From assembly GCA_003446655.1 (NCBI GenBank), contig DMCZ01000127.1, positions 5,292 to 15,823 on the forward strand: a stretch of DNA of 10,532 nucleotides. Direction: 5' to 3'. Shown piece by piece: positions 1 through 6,475 of this stretch. The notes beneath the pieces were generated by a model that did not search any database, was not told the DNA's origin, and saw only the letters and a program-made list of their open reading frames with translations. Source of the stretch: Thauera sp. (GTDB lineage: Bacteria > Pseudomonadota > Gammaproteobacteria > Burkholderiales > Rhodocyclaceae). Positions within the stretch are counted from its first letter, which is position 1, and each line of letters opens with the position of its first letter. Position numbers and translations under genes: made by a program.

Positions 1-141
1 ATCAGCATCGCACCGGGCCCGATCTTTTCCGCGAAGCGGGAGTTTCCAAACTACCTTCGGCTCAACTTCGGCCACCCCGCGACCGCTCGCCAGGATCAGG
101 CTCTGGCGACGCTCGGCAGGTTGATCATGCGCCAGCTATAG
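1..141 (+). CDS. MocR/PdxR-type GntR-family regulator with aminotransferase-like domain, C-terminal 46 codons only
   Basis: Frame 1 is open from the first base to a TAG at 139-141 and encodes 46 residues, too short to stand alone. The peptide begins ISIAPGPIFSA and continues through YLRLNFGHPAT to LGRLIMRQL. This matches the C-terminal end of the fold-type I aminotransferase domain of MocR-type regulators, which pair an N-terminal GntR winged helix with a PLP-binding domain. The arginine in LRLNFGH sits where aminotransferases bind the substrate carboxylate. The DNA-binding half lies outside the window, so a free aminotransferase cannot be fully excluded, but the APGPIFS...LRLNFGHP pattern is characteristic of MocR proteins. 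The effector and targets are unknown. The last six bases overlap the end of the convergent norF gene. Confidence 0.82.
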   Translation: MSIAPGPIFSAKREFPNYLRLNFGHPATARQDQALATLGRLIMRQL

Positions 142-444
142 GCTCGCAAAACGAGCGAAGTGGTCGCCGAAGAAGGTCGTCAGCACGATCGCGATCGGCG
201 TGAAGGCGATGAAGAAGCGCAGCACGTTGCGGATGAAGGGATGTGCCAGCTCCGCCTCGATGAAGTGGCGCGCGACCAGGTGGCCCTTGATCCAGATGAT
301 TGCGGCGACGATCAACTGAACGGCTTCCTGCCCGCCGAGACCGTTGCCGAGTTGCGGGCTGACGAGGGTGAGCCCGACCAGGGCCAGCCAGGTCAGGAGC
401 AGGGGCCGGAGTGAAGTGGCGGGTTTGCGCGCGATGGATTCCAT
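136..444 (-). CDS. norF: NorF-like small membrane protein (prokaryotic cytochrome c oxidase subunit IV family)
   Basis: Encodes 102 residues with three hydrophobic segments at about 13-30, 40-58 and 71-91. The central WIKGHLVARHFIEAEL block followed by HPFIRNVLR is the conserved signature of NorF and related subunit IV-like proteins. In denitrifiers such as Paracoccus, NorF works with NorE to give full nitric oxide reductase activity; its precise role is not settled. The ATG at 444 lies two bases past the norE stop, in the run TGATCATG, and has no clear Shine-Dalgarno sequence, so translation is probably coupled to norE. The reading frame stays open upstream through norE, but that part is an off-frame shadow with no family resemblance. 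The TAG stop at 138-136 lies within the end of the convergent regulator gene. Function is assigned from family and from adjacency to norE. Confidence 0.85.
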   Translation of the reverse strand: MESIARKPATSLRPLLLTWLALVGLTLVSPQLGNGLGGQEAVQLIVAAIIWIKGHLVARHFIEAELAHPFIRNVLRFFIAFTPIAIVLTTFFGDHFARFASL

Positions 445-446
445 GA

Positions 447-1055
447 TCAGGCCAGGACGTAGAAGAAGGGGAAGATGACCAGCCAGATGATGTCGGTCGC
501 GTGCCAGTAGCTGGCGAGCGCTTCCAGACCGCTGTGCTCGGTGGCGGTGTAGATCCCGAACGAATGACGCGTCAGCACCCACAGGATGCCGAGGATGCCC
601 CAGAAGGCATGCACCATATGGGTGAAGGTCAGGTAGTAATAGACGGTGAAGAAGATCCCCGACTCGCCATCGATACCGTGCGCGAGGTTCCACTGGATCT
701 CGAGGTATTTCGCCACCGGATAGCCCAGCGCCGCGATCAGGCCCGCGATCAGCCAGCCGATCGATTGGCGCCTGCGCCCGGCGCGCAGGCTCGTCACCGA
801 GCAGGCGATGAAGAAACTGCTGCTCACCATCAGCAGCGTGATCACCACGCCGGCCGTCTGCGAAAGCCGTTCCGCCCCGGCGTGGAAGGCGTCGGGAAAG
901 TGCGCGCGGGCGACGAAGTACACGATGAACAGCACCAGGAACTCGACGAACTCGCAACAGATCCCGACCCAGATGCCCTTATTGCCGGGCACCCTGCCGG
1001 TGCTGGGGGGCGCGTCGCCCAAGGTCGTGGGCAAACTCATCGTATTGGCGATCAC
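447..1055 (-). CDS. norE: NorE-like protein, cytochrome c oxidase subunit III (COX3) family
   Basis: Encodes 202 residues with five predicted membrane helices at about 27-49, 67-90, 98-117, 137-161 and 182-201. COX3-family landmarks are visible: FTHMVHAFWG with H146 and H149 in helix 4, and YWHATDIIW with H185 in helix 5. Five helices instead of the seven of mitochondrial subunit III is the usual form for NorE and bacterial quinol-oxidase subunit III. NorE supports assembly or activity of the membrane nitric oxide reductase NorCB in the denitrification pathway. I chose the GTG at 1055 because it has an AGGAG nine bases upstream; the in-frame ATG at 1040 has no ribosome-binding site. norF follows directly. 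No norC or norB lies in the window, so a subunit III for a terminal oxidase remains possible, but the paired NorF-like gene favours NorE. Confidence 0.88.
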   Translation of the reverse strand: MIANTMSLPTTLGDAPPSTGRVPGNKGIWVGICCEFVEFLVLFIVYFVARAHFPDAFHAGAERLSQTAGVVITLLMVSSSFFIACSVTSLRAGRRRQSIGWLIAGLIAALGYPVAKYLEIQWNLAHGIDGESGIFFTVYYYLTFTHMVHAFWGILGILWVLTRHSFGIYTATEHSGLEALASYWHATDIIWLVIFPFFYVLA

Positions 1056-1064
1056 GGTGTTCCA

Positions 1065-1069
1065 CTCCT
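1065..1069 (-). promoter_or_regulatory. Ribosome-binding site that fixes the norE GTG start
   Basis: Read on the minus strand, the bases are AGGAG, followed by nine bases and then GTG at 1055. The in-frame ATG at 1040 is preceded by GTGATCGCCAATACG, which contains no purine-rich Shine-Dalgarno core, so the GTG is preferred. Confidence 0.65.
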
Positions 1070-1106
1070 GATTCGATACCGTGATTGTGGCGGCCTGCCG
1101 ATGCGT

Positions 1107-1118
1107 GGACAGGAACAG
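1107..1118 (-). repeat. Inverted partial copy of the norE-ccoG repeat core
   Basis: Read on the minus strand, these bases are CTGTTCCTGTCC. The first ten match the core CTGTACCTGT of the direct repeat at nine positions, in the opposite orientation and nearer norE. It could be a weaker site serving norE. A match of this size could also arise by chance in 200 bases, so confidence is low. Confidence 0.3.
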
Positions 1119-1156
1119 TCGGGCGCATAGTCAGCAGGCACAGCAGGACGCGCAGC

Positions 1157-1204
1157 CTGAATCTGTACCTGTTCCAAATCGACCGATCTGAATCTGCACC
1201 TGTT
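1157..1204 (+). repeat. Tandem 17-base direct repeat pair with 31-base period, probable operator
   Basis: The first copy, CTGAATCTGTACCTGTT, spans 1157-1173. The second, CTGAATCTGCACCTGTT, spans 1188-1204. They differ only at 1166/1197 (T to C). The start-to-start distance is 31 bases, close to three helical turns, so both copies would present the same DNA face. The pair ends 49 bases before the ccoG ATG and 101 bases from the norE GTG. MocR-type regulators are known to bind paired direct repeats, and a MocR-type gene ends in this window, but a link is only inference. Another dimeric or oligomeric regulator could equally be responsible. Confidence 0.65.
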
Positions 1205-1253
1205 TCGCCCAGGGTGATGTACTGCCGGCCATCGTCAGAGCCGGAGCACAATC

Positions 1254-2651
1254 ATGAACCCAGCCGTCAGCAAGGTGCGCGAAGCCAAGCTGGAGTTTTA
1301 TCGCAAGAAGGGAAAGATCCACGCCAAAGCGGTGCAGGGCCGCTTCAACAGCCTACGCTGGGCCATGGTGTGGCTCACCCAGATCGTGTTCTACGGCGCC
1401 TGCTGGTTGCCGTGGACGACGGACGCCGGCATGCGGCAGGCGATCCTGTTCGACATCGTCGACGAGAAGCTCTACCTCTTCGACCTGGTCCTGTGGCCGC
1501 AGGATGCGCTGCTGCTCGCCTTCATCCTGATCCTCGCCGCGACCGCGCTGTTCTTCACCACCGCCATCGCCGGGCGCCTGTTCTGCGGCTTTGCCTGTCC
1601 GCAGACGGTCTATACGTCGATCTTCGTGTGGATCGAAGGCAAGGTCGAGGGCGATCACCTCGCGCGCCTGCGCCTCGACCAGGGCCCGATGTCGGCGCGC
1701 AAGCTGCTGATCAAGTCGGTCAAGCACGGCATCTGGGCGCTGGTGGCGGCGTGGACCGCGATCACCTTCGTCGGCTACTTCACCCCGATCCGGGAACTGT
1801 TGCCGGCAATCGCCAGCTTCCAGACCGGGCCCTGGGAGACCTTCTGGCTGCTCTTCTACGCGAGCTTCACCTATCTGCAGGCGGGGCTTGCACGCGAAGC
1901 CGTATGTCAGCACATGTGTCCCTACTCGCGCTTCCAGGGCGTGATGATCGATCCGGATACGGCAAACGTCAGCTACGACGCCAGGCGCGGTGAGCCGCGT
2001 GGCGCCCTGCGCCAGGCCGGGAACAAGGGCGACTGCATCGACTGCGGGATCTGCGTGCAGGTGTGTCCGACGGGAATCGACATTCGGGACGGCCTGCAAT
2101 ACCAGTGCATCAACTGTGGCCTGTGCATCGACGGTTGCGACGAGGTCATGGACAGGATCGGCGCGCCGCGCGGCCTGATCCGCTTCACCAGCGAGCGCGA
2201 GCTTGCCGGCCAGGCAGAGGCCGCCGCGGTCTGGTCGCGGCCGCGGACCCTGGTCTATGTCGTCCTGCTGCTCGTGTTCACCGCGCTGGGTGTGTGGACG
2301 CTGAACGAGCGCGTGTTGCTGCGGGTGGAGGTGCACCGCGATCGCGGCGCCCTGATGCAGGAGACGAGCGCGGGCCGGATCGAGAACAGCTACACCCTCA
2401 AGCTCATCAACATGGAAGAGGCGGCCCGCCAGTTCCGCATCGGGGTGAGCGGCCTGCCGGGGCTGCGGATCGAGGGGGCCACGGCGTTCGCGGTTGAGCC
2501 AGGTAATGTGCAGACCGTCACGCTCACCGTGTCTTCACCGCGCGACGGCATGCCGTCCGGCGTGCAGCCGATCGCCTTCGAGACGGTGGCGCTGCACGAC
2601 CCAGGCCTTGCCGTGCGCGAGAAGAGCACCTTCATCCTGCCCTCGCACTGA
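1254..2651 (+). CDS. ccoG: CcoG/RdxA/FixG-family polyferredoxin-like membrane protein
   Basis: Encodes 465 residues, the usual length for CcoG. Membrane segments lie at about 35-52, 84-105, 158-178, 196-212 and 332-350. The FCGFACPQTVYTSIF block (C111, C115) and CQHMCPYSRFQG (C218, C222) are family hallmarks. Two [4Fe-4S] ferredoxin motifs follow on one side of the membrane: C261-C264-C267-C271P and C285-C288-C291-C295. The region after about 350 fits the Ig-like FixG C-terminal domain. CcoG is reported to reduce Cu(II) for copper delivery to cbb3 oxidase and normally sits beside ccoNOQP, which is absent here. Divergence from norE suggests it serves the nitric oxide reductase or a remotely encoded oxidase. 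The ATG is supported by GGAG seven bases upstream. All expected cysteines are present and the frame is intact. Confidence 0.92.
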   Translation: MNPAVSKVREAKLEFYRKKGKIHAKAVQGRFNSLRWAMVWLTQIVFYGACWLPWTTDAGMRQAILFDIVDEKLYLFDLVLWPQDALLLAFILILAATALFFTTAIAGRLFCGFACPQTVYTSIFVWIEGKVEGDHLARLRLDQGPMSARKLLIKSVKHGIWALVAAWTAITFVGYFTPIRELLPAIASFQTGPWETFWLLFYASFTYLQAGLAREAVCQHMCPYSRFQGVMIDPDTANVSYDARRGEPRGALRQAGNKGDCIDCGICVQVCPTGIDIRDGLQYQCINCGLCIDGCDEVMDRIGAPRGLIRFTSERELAGQAEAAAVWSRPRTLVYVVLLLVFTALGVWTLNERVLLRVEVHRDRGALMQETSAGRIENSYTLKLINMEEAARQFRIGVSGLPGLRIEGATAFAVEPGNVQTVTLTVSSPRDGMPSGVQPIAFETVALHDPGLAVREKSTFILPSH

Positions 2652-2746
2652 ACGGTGGCGCACGGGACTGATCGTTGCGACTCGTCCGCGCACGCATTCG
2701 CTACTGATGCCGTAACATCGGCTCACTGCCACGCAGGAACGCCCAA

Positions 2747-3334
2747 ATGCCCGACCGCTGCACCTGGTGCGGTACCGATCCGCTCTACGTTACCTATCAC
2801 GACACCGAGTGGGGCGTGCCCAGCCACGACGACAGTCACCTGTTCGAGATGCTGGTGCTCGAGGGCGCGCAGGCCGGCTTGAGCTGGATCACCATCCTGC
2901 GCAAGCGCGCGCATTACCGCCGCGCGTTCGCGGATTTCGATGCCGAGCGCGTCGCGCGCTATACGGATGCGGACGTGGCGCGGCTGCTTACGGACCCCGG
3001 CATCGTGCGCAACCGGCTGAAGGTGACGGCGGCGGTCGCCAATGCGCGCGCAGTGCTTGCAGCGCGTGAGCGCTTCGGTTCGCTGGACGCCTTGCTGTGG
3101 CGATTCGTCGACGGCATGCCGTGTGACGGCGCGCGCAGGACGCTCGCCGACGTGCCGTCCGAGACCGCGGAGTCCCGTGCCATGAGCGTCCAATTGAAGC
3201 GACTTGGCTTTCGCTTCGTGGGGCCGACCGTGTGCTACGCCTTCATGCAGGCGGTCGGCATGGTGAATGACCATATGGTGGACTGCTTCCGGTATCGCGA
3301 GATCGAGGACGCTCGTGCGCTGCGAGCCGGTTGA
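2747..3334 (+). CDS. tag: DNA-3-methyladenine glycosylase I
   Basis: Encodes 195 residues, close to the roughly 187 of E. coli Tag. This base-excision repair enzyme removes 3-methyladenine from alkylated DNA in the cytoplasm. The start DRCTWCGTDPLYVTYHDTEWGVP and the block FEMLVLEGAQAGLSWIT are diagnostic. The zinc-site residues fit C5, H18, H176 and C180, matching C4, H17, H175 and C179 of E. coli. E39 and W47 match the base-recognition residues E38 and W46. An AGGA eight bases before the ATG supports this start. The gene begins 95 bases after ccoG on the same strand. I see no clear terminator or strong promoter in that gap, so read-through from ccoG is possible, although the functions are unrelated. 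Confidence 0.96.
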   Translation: MPDRCTWCGTDPLYVTYHDTEWGVPSHDDSHLFEMLVLEGAQAGLSWITILRKRAHYRRAFADFDAERVARYTDADVARLLTDPGIVRNRLKVTAAVANARAVLAARERFGSLDALLWRFVDGMPCDGARRTLADVPSETAESRAMSVQLKRLGFRFVGPTVCYAFMQAVGMVNDHMVDCFRYREIEDARALRAG

Positions 3335-3356
3335 TTCCGCGCGCGAAGGCTATACT
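3331..3356 (+). promoter_or_regulatory. Candidate sigma-70 promoter for the LysE-type gene
   Basis: TATACT at 3351-3356 is a five-of-six match to the -10 consensus, just after the tag stop codon. TTGATT at 3331-3336 resembles a -35 element, but the 14-base spacing is short. With the normal 17-base spacing the -35 would be the weak CGGTTG at 3328-3333. The -10 is the convincing part. Transcription would start near 3363 and give a leader of about 40 bases. Confidence 0.4.
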
Positions 3357-3403
3357 CCGCGCTCCCGTAGTCCTCAAGGCGCATTGCCCCAGCGCAGCCC
3401 ATC

Positions 3404-4030
3404 ATGACCGTCGAACAGAGCCTTCTCGCGTTTTCCCTCGCCGCCATGGTGCTGGCGGCGACGCCTGGCATCGATACCGCGCTGGTGCTGCGCATGTCGA
3501 TATCGGCCGGCGCCCGCCACGGCGTGAGCGCGGCGTTCGGCATTGCGGCGGGGTGCCTGCTGTGGGCTGCAGTGGTTGCGACCGGTCTGGGCGCGCTGCT
3601 GGCGGCGTCCGGGACGCTGTTTGCGGTGGTTAAATTCGTCGGCGCGGCTTACCTGGTGTGGCAGGGCGTGCTGCTTTTGCGCAGCCGCGGCTTGCGGGCC
3701 GATGCGCCGGCGGTGGCGGCGAGTGAGTCCTTGGGGGCAGCCTTTGCCAAGGGCTTCCTGACCAATGCGCTCAATCCGAAGGTCGGCATCTTTTACCTGA
3801 CCCTGCTGCCACAGTTCGTGCCGGTGGGGGTCGAGGTCGCGACCTTCAGCTTCCTGCTCGCCTCGATCCACGTGGCGATGTCGCTGCTGTGGTTCGTGCT
3901 GCTGATTGCGCTCACCCGGCGCTCGGTACTTTTCTTGCAACAGCCCGCGGTGGTTGCGGCCCTCGATCGGCTGACCGGTGTGGTGTTCCTGGGGTTCGGG
4001 TTGAAGCTGGCGGTTTCACAGCCGGCGTAA
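3404..4030 (+). CDS. LysE/RhtB-family amino-acid exporter
   Basis: Encodes 208 residues with about six hydrophobic segments (8-30, 42-64, 72-93, 115-138, 146-170 and 187-204), the standard size and layout for LysE/RhtB exporters of the inner membrane. The N-terminal ATPGIDTALVLRMSISAGAR...GVSAAFGIAAG and the central FLTNALNPKVGIFYLTLLPQF are family signatures. Members export lysine, homoserine, threonine, cysteine or other small metabolites; the substrate here cannot be told from sequence. The ATG at 3404 has only a weak ribosome-binding site, but it puts the conserved PG turn at residues 21-22, as expected. The gene follows tag by 69 bases with its own likely -10 element and converges on bepA. 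LysE-type exporters are often controlled by LysR or MocR regulators, but none is adjacent here. Confidence 0.9.
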   Translation: MTVEQSLLAFSLAAMVLAATPGIDTALVLRMSISAGARHGVSAAFGIAAGCLLWAAVVATGLGALLAASGTLFAVVKFVGAAYLVWQGVLLLRSRGLRADAPAVAASESLGAAFAKGFLTNALNPKVGIFYLTLLPQFVPVGVEVATFSFLLASIHVAMSLLWFVLLIALTRRSVLFLQQPAVVAALDRLTGVVFLGFGLKLAVSQPA

Positions 4031-4063
4031 GGGCTGGCCTAAGGGCTTGCAGGCTGCGCCGGC
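4021..4063. terminator. Inverted repeat between convergent genes, possible transcription end
   Basis: GCCGGCGTA at 4021-4029 pairs with TGCGCCGGC at 4055-4063, giving nine pairs with one G-T wobble. The loop holds a smaller stem, GCCT at 4037-4040 with AGGC at 4051-4054. It straddles the end of the LysE-type gene and the 51-base gap before the end of bepA, where a two-way terminator would be expected. There is no T-run on either side, so it is not a classic intrinsic terminator. Confidence 0.3.
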
Positions 4064-4081
4064 GATCACGAGCGGCGAACG

Positions 4082-5416
4082 CTATTTCACCACGCCCCAG
4101 GCCTTGAGCCGGTTGTAGGAATACTGCGCGGCGTTGCCCTGCTGGCTCTGGCGCAGGTAGGCCGCGTAGTGCTGGGCCGCGGCGCGCCGATTACCCATGC
4201 CTTCGAGCGAGACGCCCTTCAGGAAGGTGATGCCGGCGTCGCCGGGGAGCAGGCGGTCGAAGCGGTCGAGGTTCTCGAATGCGCGGCCGGCGTCGCGCTG
4301 CTGCAGCGCGAGCACGCCGGCGAGCTTGTAGGCCTGCGCCTCCTGCGGGTAGATCTCGCGCGCATTGTCGGCGTAGCTCACCGCCTTCGCGGTCTGGCCC
4401 TGGGCCTGCAGGCACTGCGCCATGCGCAGGTTGCTGGCGTAGTCGCGCGGGGTTTTCGTCAGCGCGGCCTGGAATTGGGTCTGGGCCTGGGCGTACTGCT
4501 TCGCCGCCATCGCGGTCTCGCCATTCTTGCAGGCGTCGATGGTGGGGCGGATGCGGCGCAGGCTGGCGGTGCTGTCCATGAAGCGCTCGCGGCGCGCGTC
4601 CAGGCTGTTGCTGATGCGATAGCGCGAGTCGGCTGCGGCCTGGGCGGCCTGCATGCGCTCGCGGCTCATCGGGTGGGTCGAGAACATCGTCTGCAGCAGC
4701 GAGGGTGCGCTCTTCTCCTCGGAGACCAGCAGCTGATGCAGACGCACCATGCCGGTGGCGGGGTAGCCGGCCTGGACGAGGTATTCCTGGCCGAGCGCGT
4801 CGGCCTCACGTTCGTGCTCGCGCGAGTAGCTCGCCAGCAGCGCGCTCGCGCCGATCTGGCTGCCGATGCCCACGAGCCCGCCCCAGCTGGAATCCTGCGC
4901 CGCCACGTTAAGACCGACGATAGCCGCCTGCGCGAGCATGCTCTGCCCCTGGCGCTGGGCGGCGTGGCGGGCGTTGACGTGGCCGAGCTCGTGCCCTAAG
5001 AGGGCGGCGAGCTGGGCCTCGTCGTCGAGGTCGGCGAGGATGCCGCGGGTGACGCCCATCGCGCCGCCGGGGAAAGTGTAGGCGTTGACGTAGTTGGCGT
5101 TGAGCACGCGGCAGGAGTAGGGCATCTGCGGCCGATGGGTGAGCAGCCCCATGCGCTGGCCGAGGTCGGCGACGTAGCGGTTGACCGATTCATCCTGGAT
5201 GGCGCCGAGGTCCTGGGAGAACTGGTGTGGCGCGACCTGGGCGTCGGTCTGCCTTTCCTGGGCTTCACTCATGCCGACCAGGATGGACTTGCCGGTGACG
5301 GGGGAGGTGGCGCAGCCCGACAGGCTGGCGGCGCCGGCGCTCAGGAGCCACAGCGCCTGGCGGCGGGTGACGCGGTGGCGTTCGAGGCTGCGGGCGAGGT
5401 CGTCGAAGAAGCTCAT
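4082..5416 (-). CDS. bepA: BepA-like M48 metalloprotease lipoprotein with C-terminal TPR repeats
   Basis: Encodes 444 residues. The zinc site is H142-E143-L-G-H146, with the third ligand probably E202 in EREAD (202-206). H248 in STHPMSRERM matches the switch histidine (H246) of E. coli BepA. Residues about 300-440 form TPR-like helical repeats. BepA-type proteases work in the periplasm on outer-membrane protein and LPS-transport assembly, degrading stalled LptD and BamA-bound substrates. The N terminus has TRRQALW at 17-23, a hydrophobic stretch and LSGC at 32-35. This reads as a lipoprotein signal with C35 as the modified cysteine and a Tat-like double arginine. The ATG at 5416 was chosen because the signal peptide follows directly; the open frame upstream is in the gap and lacks family features. 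The gene is 80 bases downstream of corA. Orthology with BepA rather than a paralogue such as LoiP is supported by the TPR region. Confidence 0.9.
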   Translation of the reverse strand: MSFFDDLARSLERHRVTRRQALWLLSAGAASLSGCATSPVTGKSILVGMSEAQERQTDAQVAPHQFSQDLGAIQDESVNRYVADLGQRMGLLTHRPQMPYSCRVLNANYVNAYTFPGGAMGVTRGILADLDDEAQLAALLGHELGHVNARHAAQRQGQSMLAQAAIVGLNVAAQDSSWGGLVGIGSQIGASALLASYSREHEREADALGQEYLVQAGYPATGMVRLHQLLVSEEKSAPSLLQTMFSTHPMSRERMQAAQAAADSRYRISNSLDARRERFMDSTASLRRIRPTIDACKNGETAMAAKQYAQAQTQFQAALTKTPRDYASNLRMAQCLQAQGQTAKAVSYADNAREIYPQEAQAYKLAGVLALQQRDAGRAFENLDRFDRLLPGDAGITFLKGVSLEGMGNRRAAAQHYAAYLRQSQQGNAAQYSYNRLKAWGVVK

Positions 5417-5445
5417 GGCGTTCGCTCGTCGGAGGACATGAGGGG

Positions 5446-5451
5446 AGTGTA
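5446..5451 (-). promoter_or_regulatory. Candidate -10 element for bepA
   Basis: The minus strand reads TACACT here, 29 bases before the bepA ATG, in the 80-base gap after corA. No good -35 lies 16-18 bases further upstream. It would give a leader of about 23 bases. It suggests bepA can be transcribed separately from mfd-corA. Confidence 0.28.
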
Positions 5452-5496
5452 GCGGTGGTGCGGACGCGTGCGGGGTCTTGTCGTGGAGACTGCGCG

Positions 5497-6462
5497 CTAC
5501 AGCCACCGTGCCTTGCGGAAGCGCCACCACAGGAAGGTGCTGGCGCTGATGATGACGCCGAGCCCGGCGAAGTAGCCGTACTCCCACTCCAGCTCGGGCA
5601 TGTGGCTGAAGTTCATCCCCCAGATGCCGGCGAAGGCGGTGGCGACCGCGAAGATGCCGGCCCAGGCCGCCAGGCGCTTGCTGACCTCGGTCTGGTCGAT
5701 GGTGACCAGCGAGATGTTGACCTGGATCGCGGTGCCGATGGTCTCGCGGATGGTGTCGAGCGAGGCGTTGATCCGGGTCAGGTGGTCGTACACGTCGCGG
5801 AAGTAGTGTCGGCTCTTCGCGCAGACTTCGGGCACGCGCCCGCTGTGCAGCTTGCCGGCAGCCTCCATCAGCGGCAGCACCGCGTGCTTGAGCAGGGTGA
5901 CCTTGCGCTTGAGCCGGTACAGGCGGCGCATGTTGGACGTGCCCGCGCCTTTGGTGAAGATGCGTTCCTCGAGCGCTTCGACCTCGGTCTCGAGCTTGTC
6001 GATGAGCGGAAAGTAGCCGTCGACCACCGCGTCCATCAGCGCGTACAGCACGTAGCCGGGGCCCTTGGCGAGCATCTTCGGCTCGCGCTCACAGCGTGCG
6101 CGCACGCCGAGGAAGTCGCGGGCATGATTGTTGCGCACCGACAGGATGAAATTGGCGCCGACGAAGACATGCACCTCGCCGACCTCGAGCTTGCCCTCGC
6201 GTTCCTCGATCAGGTGCATGACCACGAAGAGCTCGTCGTCGTACTCCTCGACCTTGGGGCGCTGATGGCCGTGGTTGGCGTCCTCGACGGCGAGTTCGTG
6301 CAGGCCGAACTCTTCCTTCATCACCGCAAGTTCTTCCGGCGTGGCGTCCTTGAGTGCGACCCAGACGAAGGTGTCGGGCTGCTGCAGGTAGTCGCTGATG
6401 TCCTCCACCGGAATGTCGGCGAGCTTGCGGCCGTGCTGGTAGGCAATGCAATTGATGAGCAT
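5497..6462 (-). CDS. corA: CorA-family magnesium/cobalt channel
   Basis: Encodes 321 residues, near the 316 of E. coli CorA. The family signature GMN is at 282-284 at the end of the first membrane helix (about 261-281), followed by the periplasmic loop FSHMPELEWEYGYF and a second helix at about 298-316. The protein ends in a basic tail, RFRKARWL. The long N-terminal part is the cytoplasmic funnel domain with the stalk helix leading to the pore. CorA pentamers let Mg2+ (and Co2+ or Ni2+) into the cell down the membrane potential. The ATG at 6462 is 13 bases after the mfd stop, with only a weak GAGA ribosome-binding site, so it is probably cotranscribed with mfd. No riboswitch-sized leader is present, unlike some enterobacterial Mg2+ transporter genes. 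Other 2-TM-GIN members such as ZntB are less likely because GMN and MPEL are intact. Confidence 0.95.
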   Translation of the reverse strand: MLINCIAYQHGRKLADIPVEDISDYLQQPDTFVWVALKDATPEELAVMKEEFGLHELAVEDANHGHQRPKVEEYDDELFVVMHLIEEREGKLEVGEVHVFVGANFILSVRNNHARDFLGVRARCEREPKMLAKGPGYVLYALMDAVVDGYFPLIDKLETEVEALEERIFTKGAGTSNMRRLYRLKRKVTLLKHAVLPLMEAAGKLHSGRVPEVCAKSRHYFRDVYDHLTRINASLDTIRETIGTAIQVNISLVTIDQTEVSKRLAAWAGIFAVATAFAGIWGMNFSHMPELEWEYGYFAGLGVIISASTFLWWRFRKARWL

Positions 6463-6475
6463 GGTCGTCTCTCGC

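Larger units (their letters stand above)
1056..1253. promoter_or_regulatory. Divergent control region between norE and ccoG
   Basis: This 198-base gap separates two divergent respiratory genes and must hold the promoters for both. It contains the direct repeat pair at 1157-1204 and a related inverted element at 1107-1118. I looked for an FNR/DNR-type box (TTGAT-N4-ATCAA) on both strands and saw none, nor an obvious NorR-type palindrome. No textbook sigma-70 -35/-10 pair stands out on either strand, which fits activator-dependent promoters, but this is an inference. A GGAG at 1243-1246, seven bases before the ATG at 1254, is the ccoG ribosome-binding site. Confidence 0.6.

Noticed and set aside
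445..957. Upstream extension of the norF frame through norE, giving 273 codons
   Set aside because: The added part is an Arg/Pro-rich off-frame shadow of norE. Only the last 102 codons match the subunit IV/NorF family.
1056..1253. FNR/DNR or NorR operator between norE and ccoG
   Set aside because: These are expected for nor genes, but I saw no TTGAT-N4-ATCAA or GTCA-N3-TGAC arrangement on either strand.
2652..2746. Promoter for tag (TTGCGA at 2675-2680 with TCGCTA at 2698-2703)
   Set aside because: The spacing is 17 bases, but the -10 match is too poor to claim, and no better pair is visible in the gap.
5417..5587. Upstream extension of the bepA frame by 57 residues into corA
   Set aside because: It overlaps the 3' end of corA and lacks protease-family sequence. 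The signal peptide starts at the ATG at 5416.
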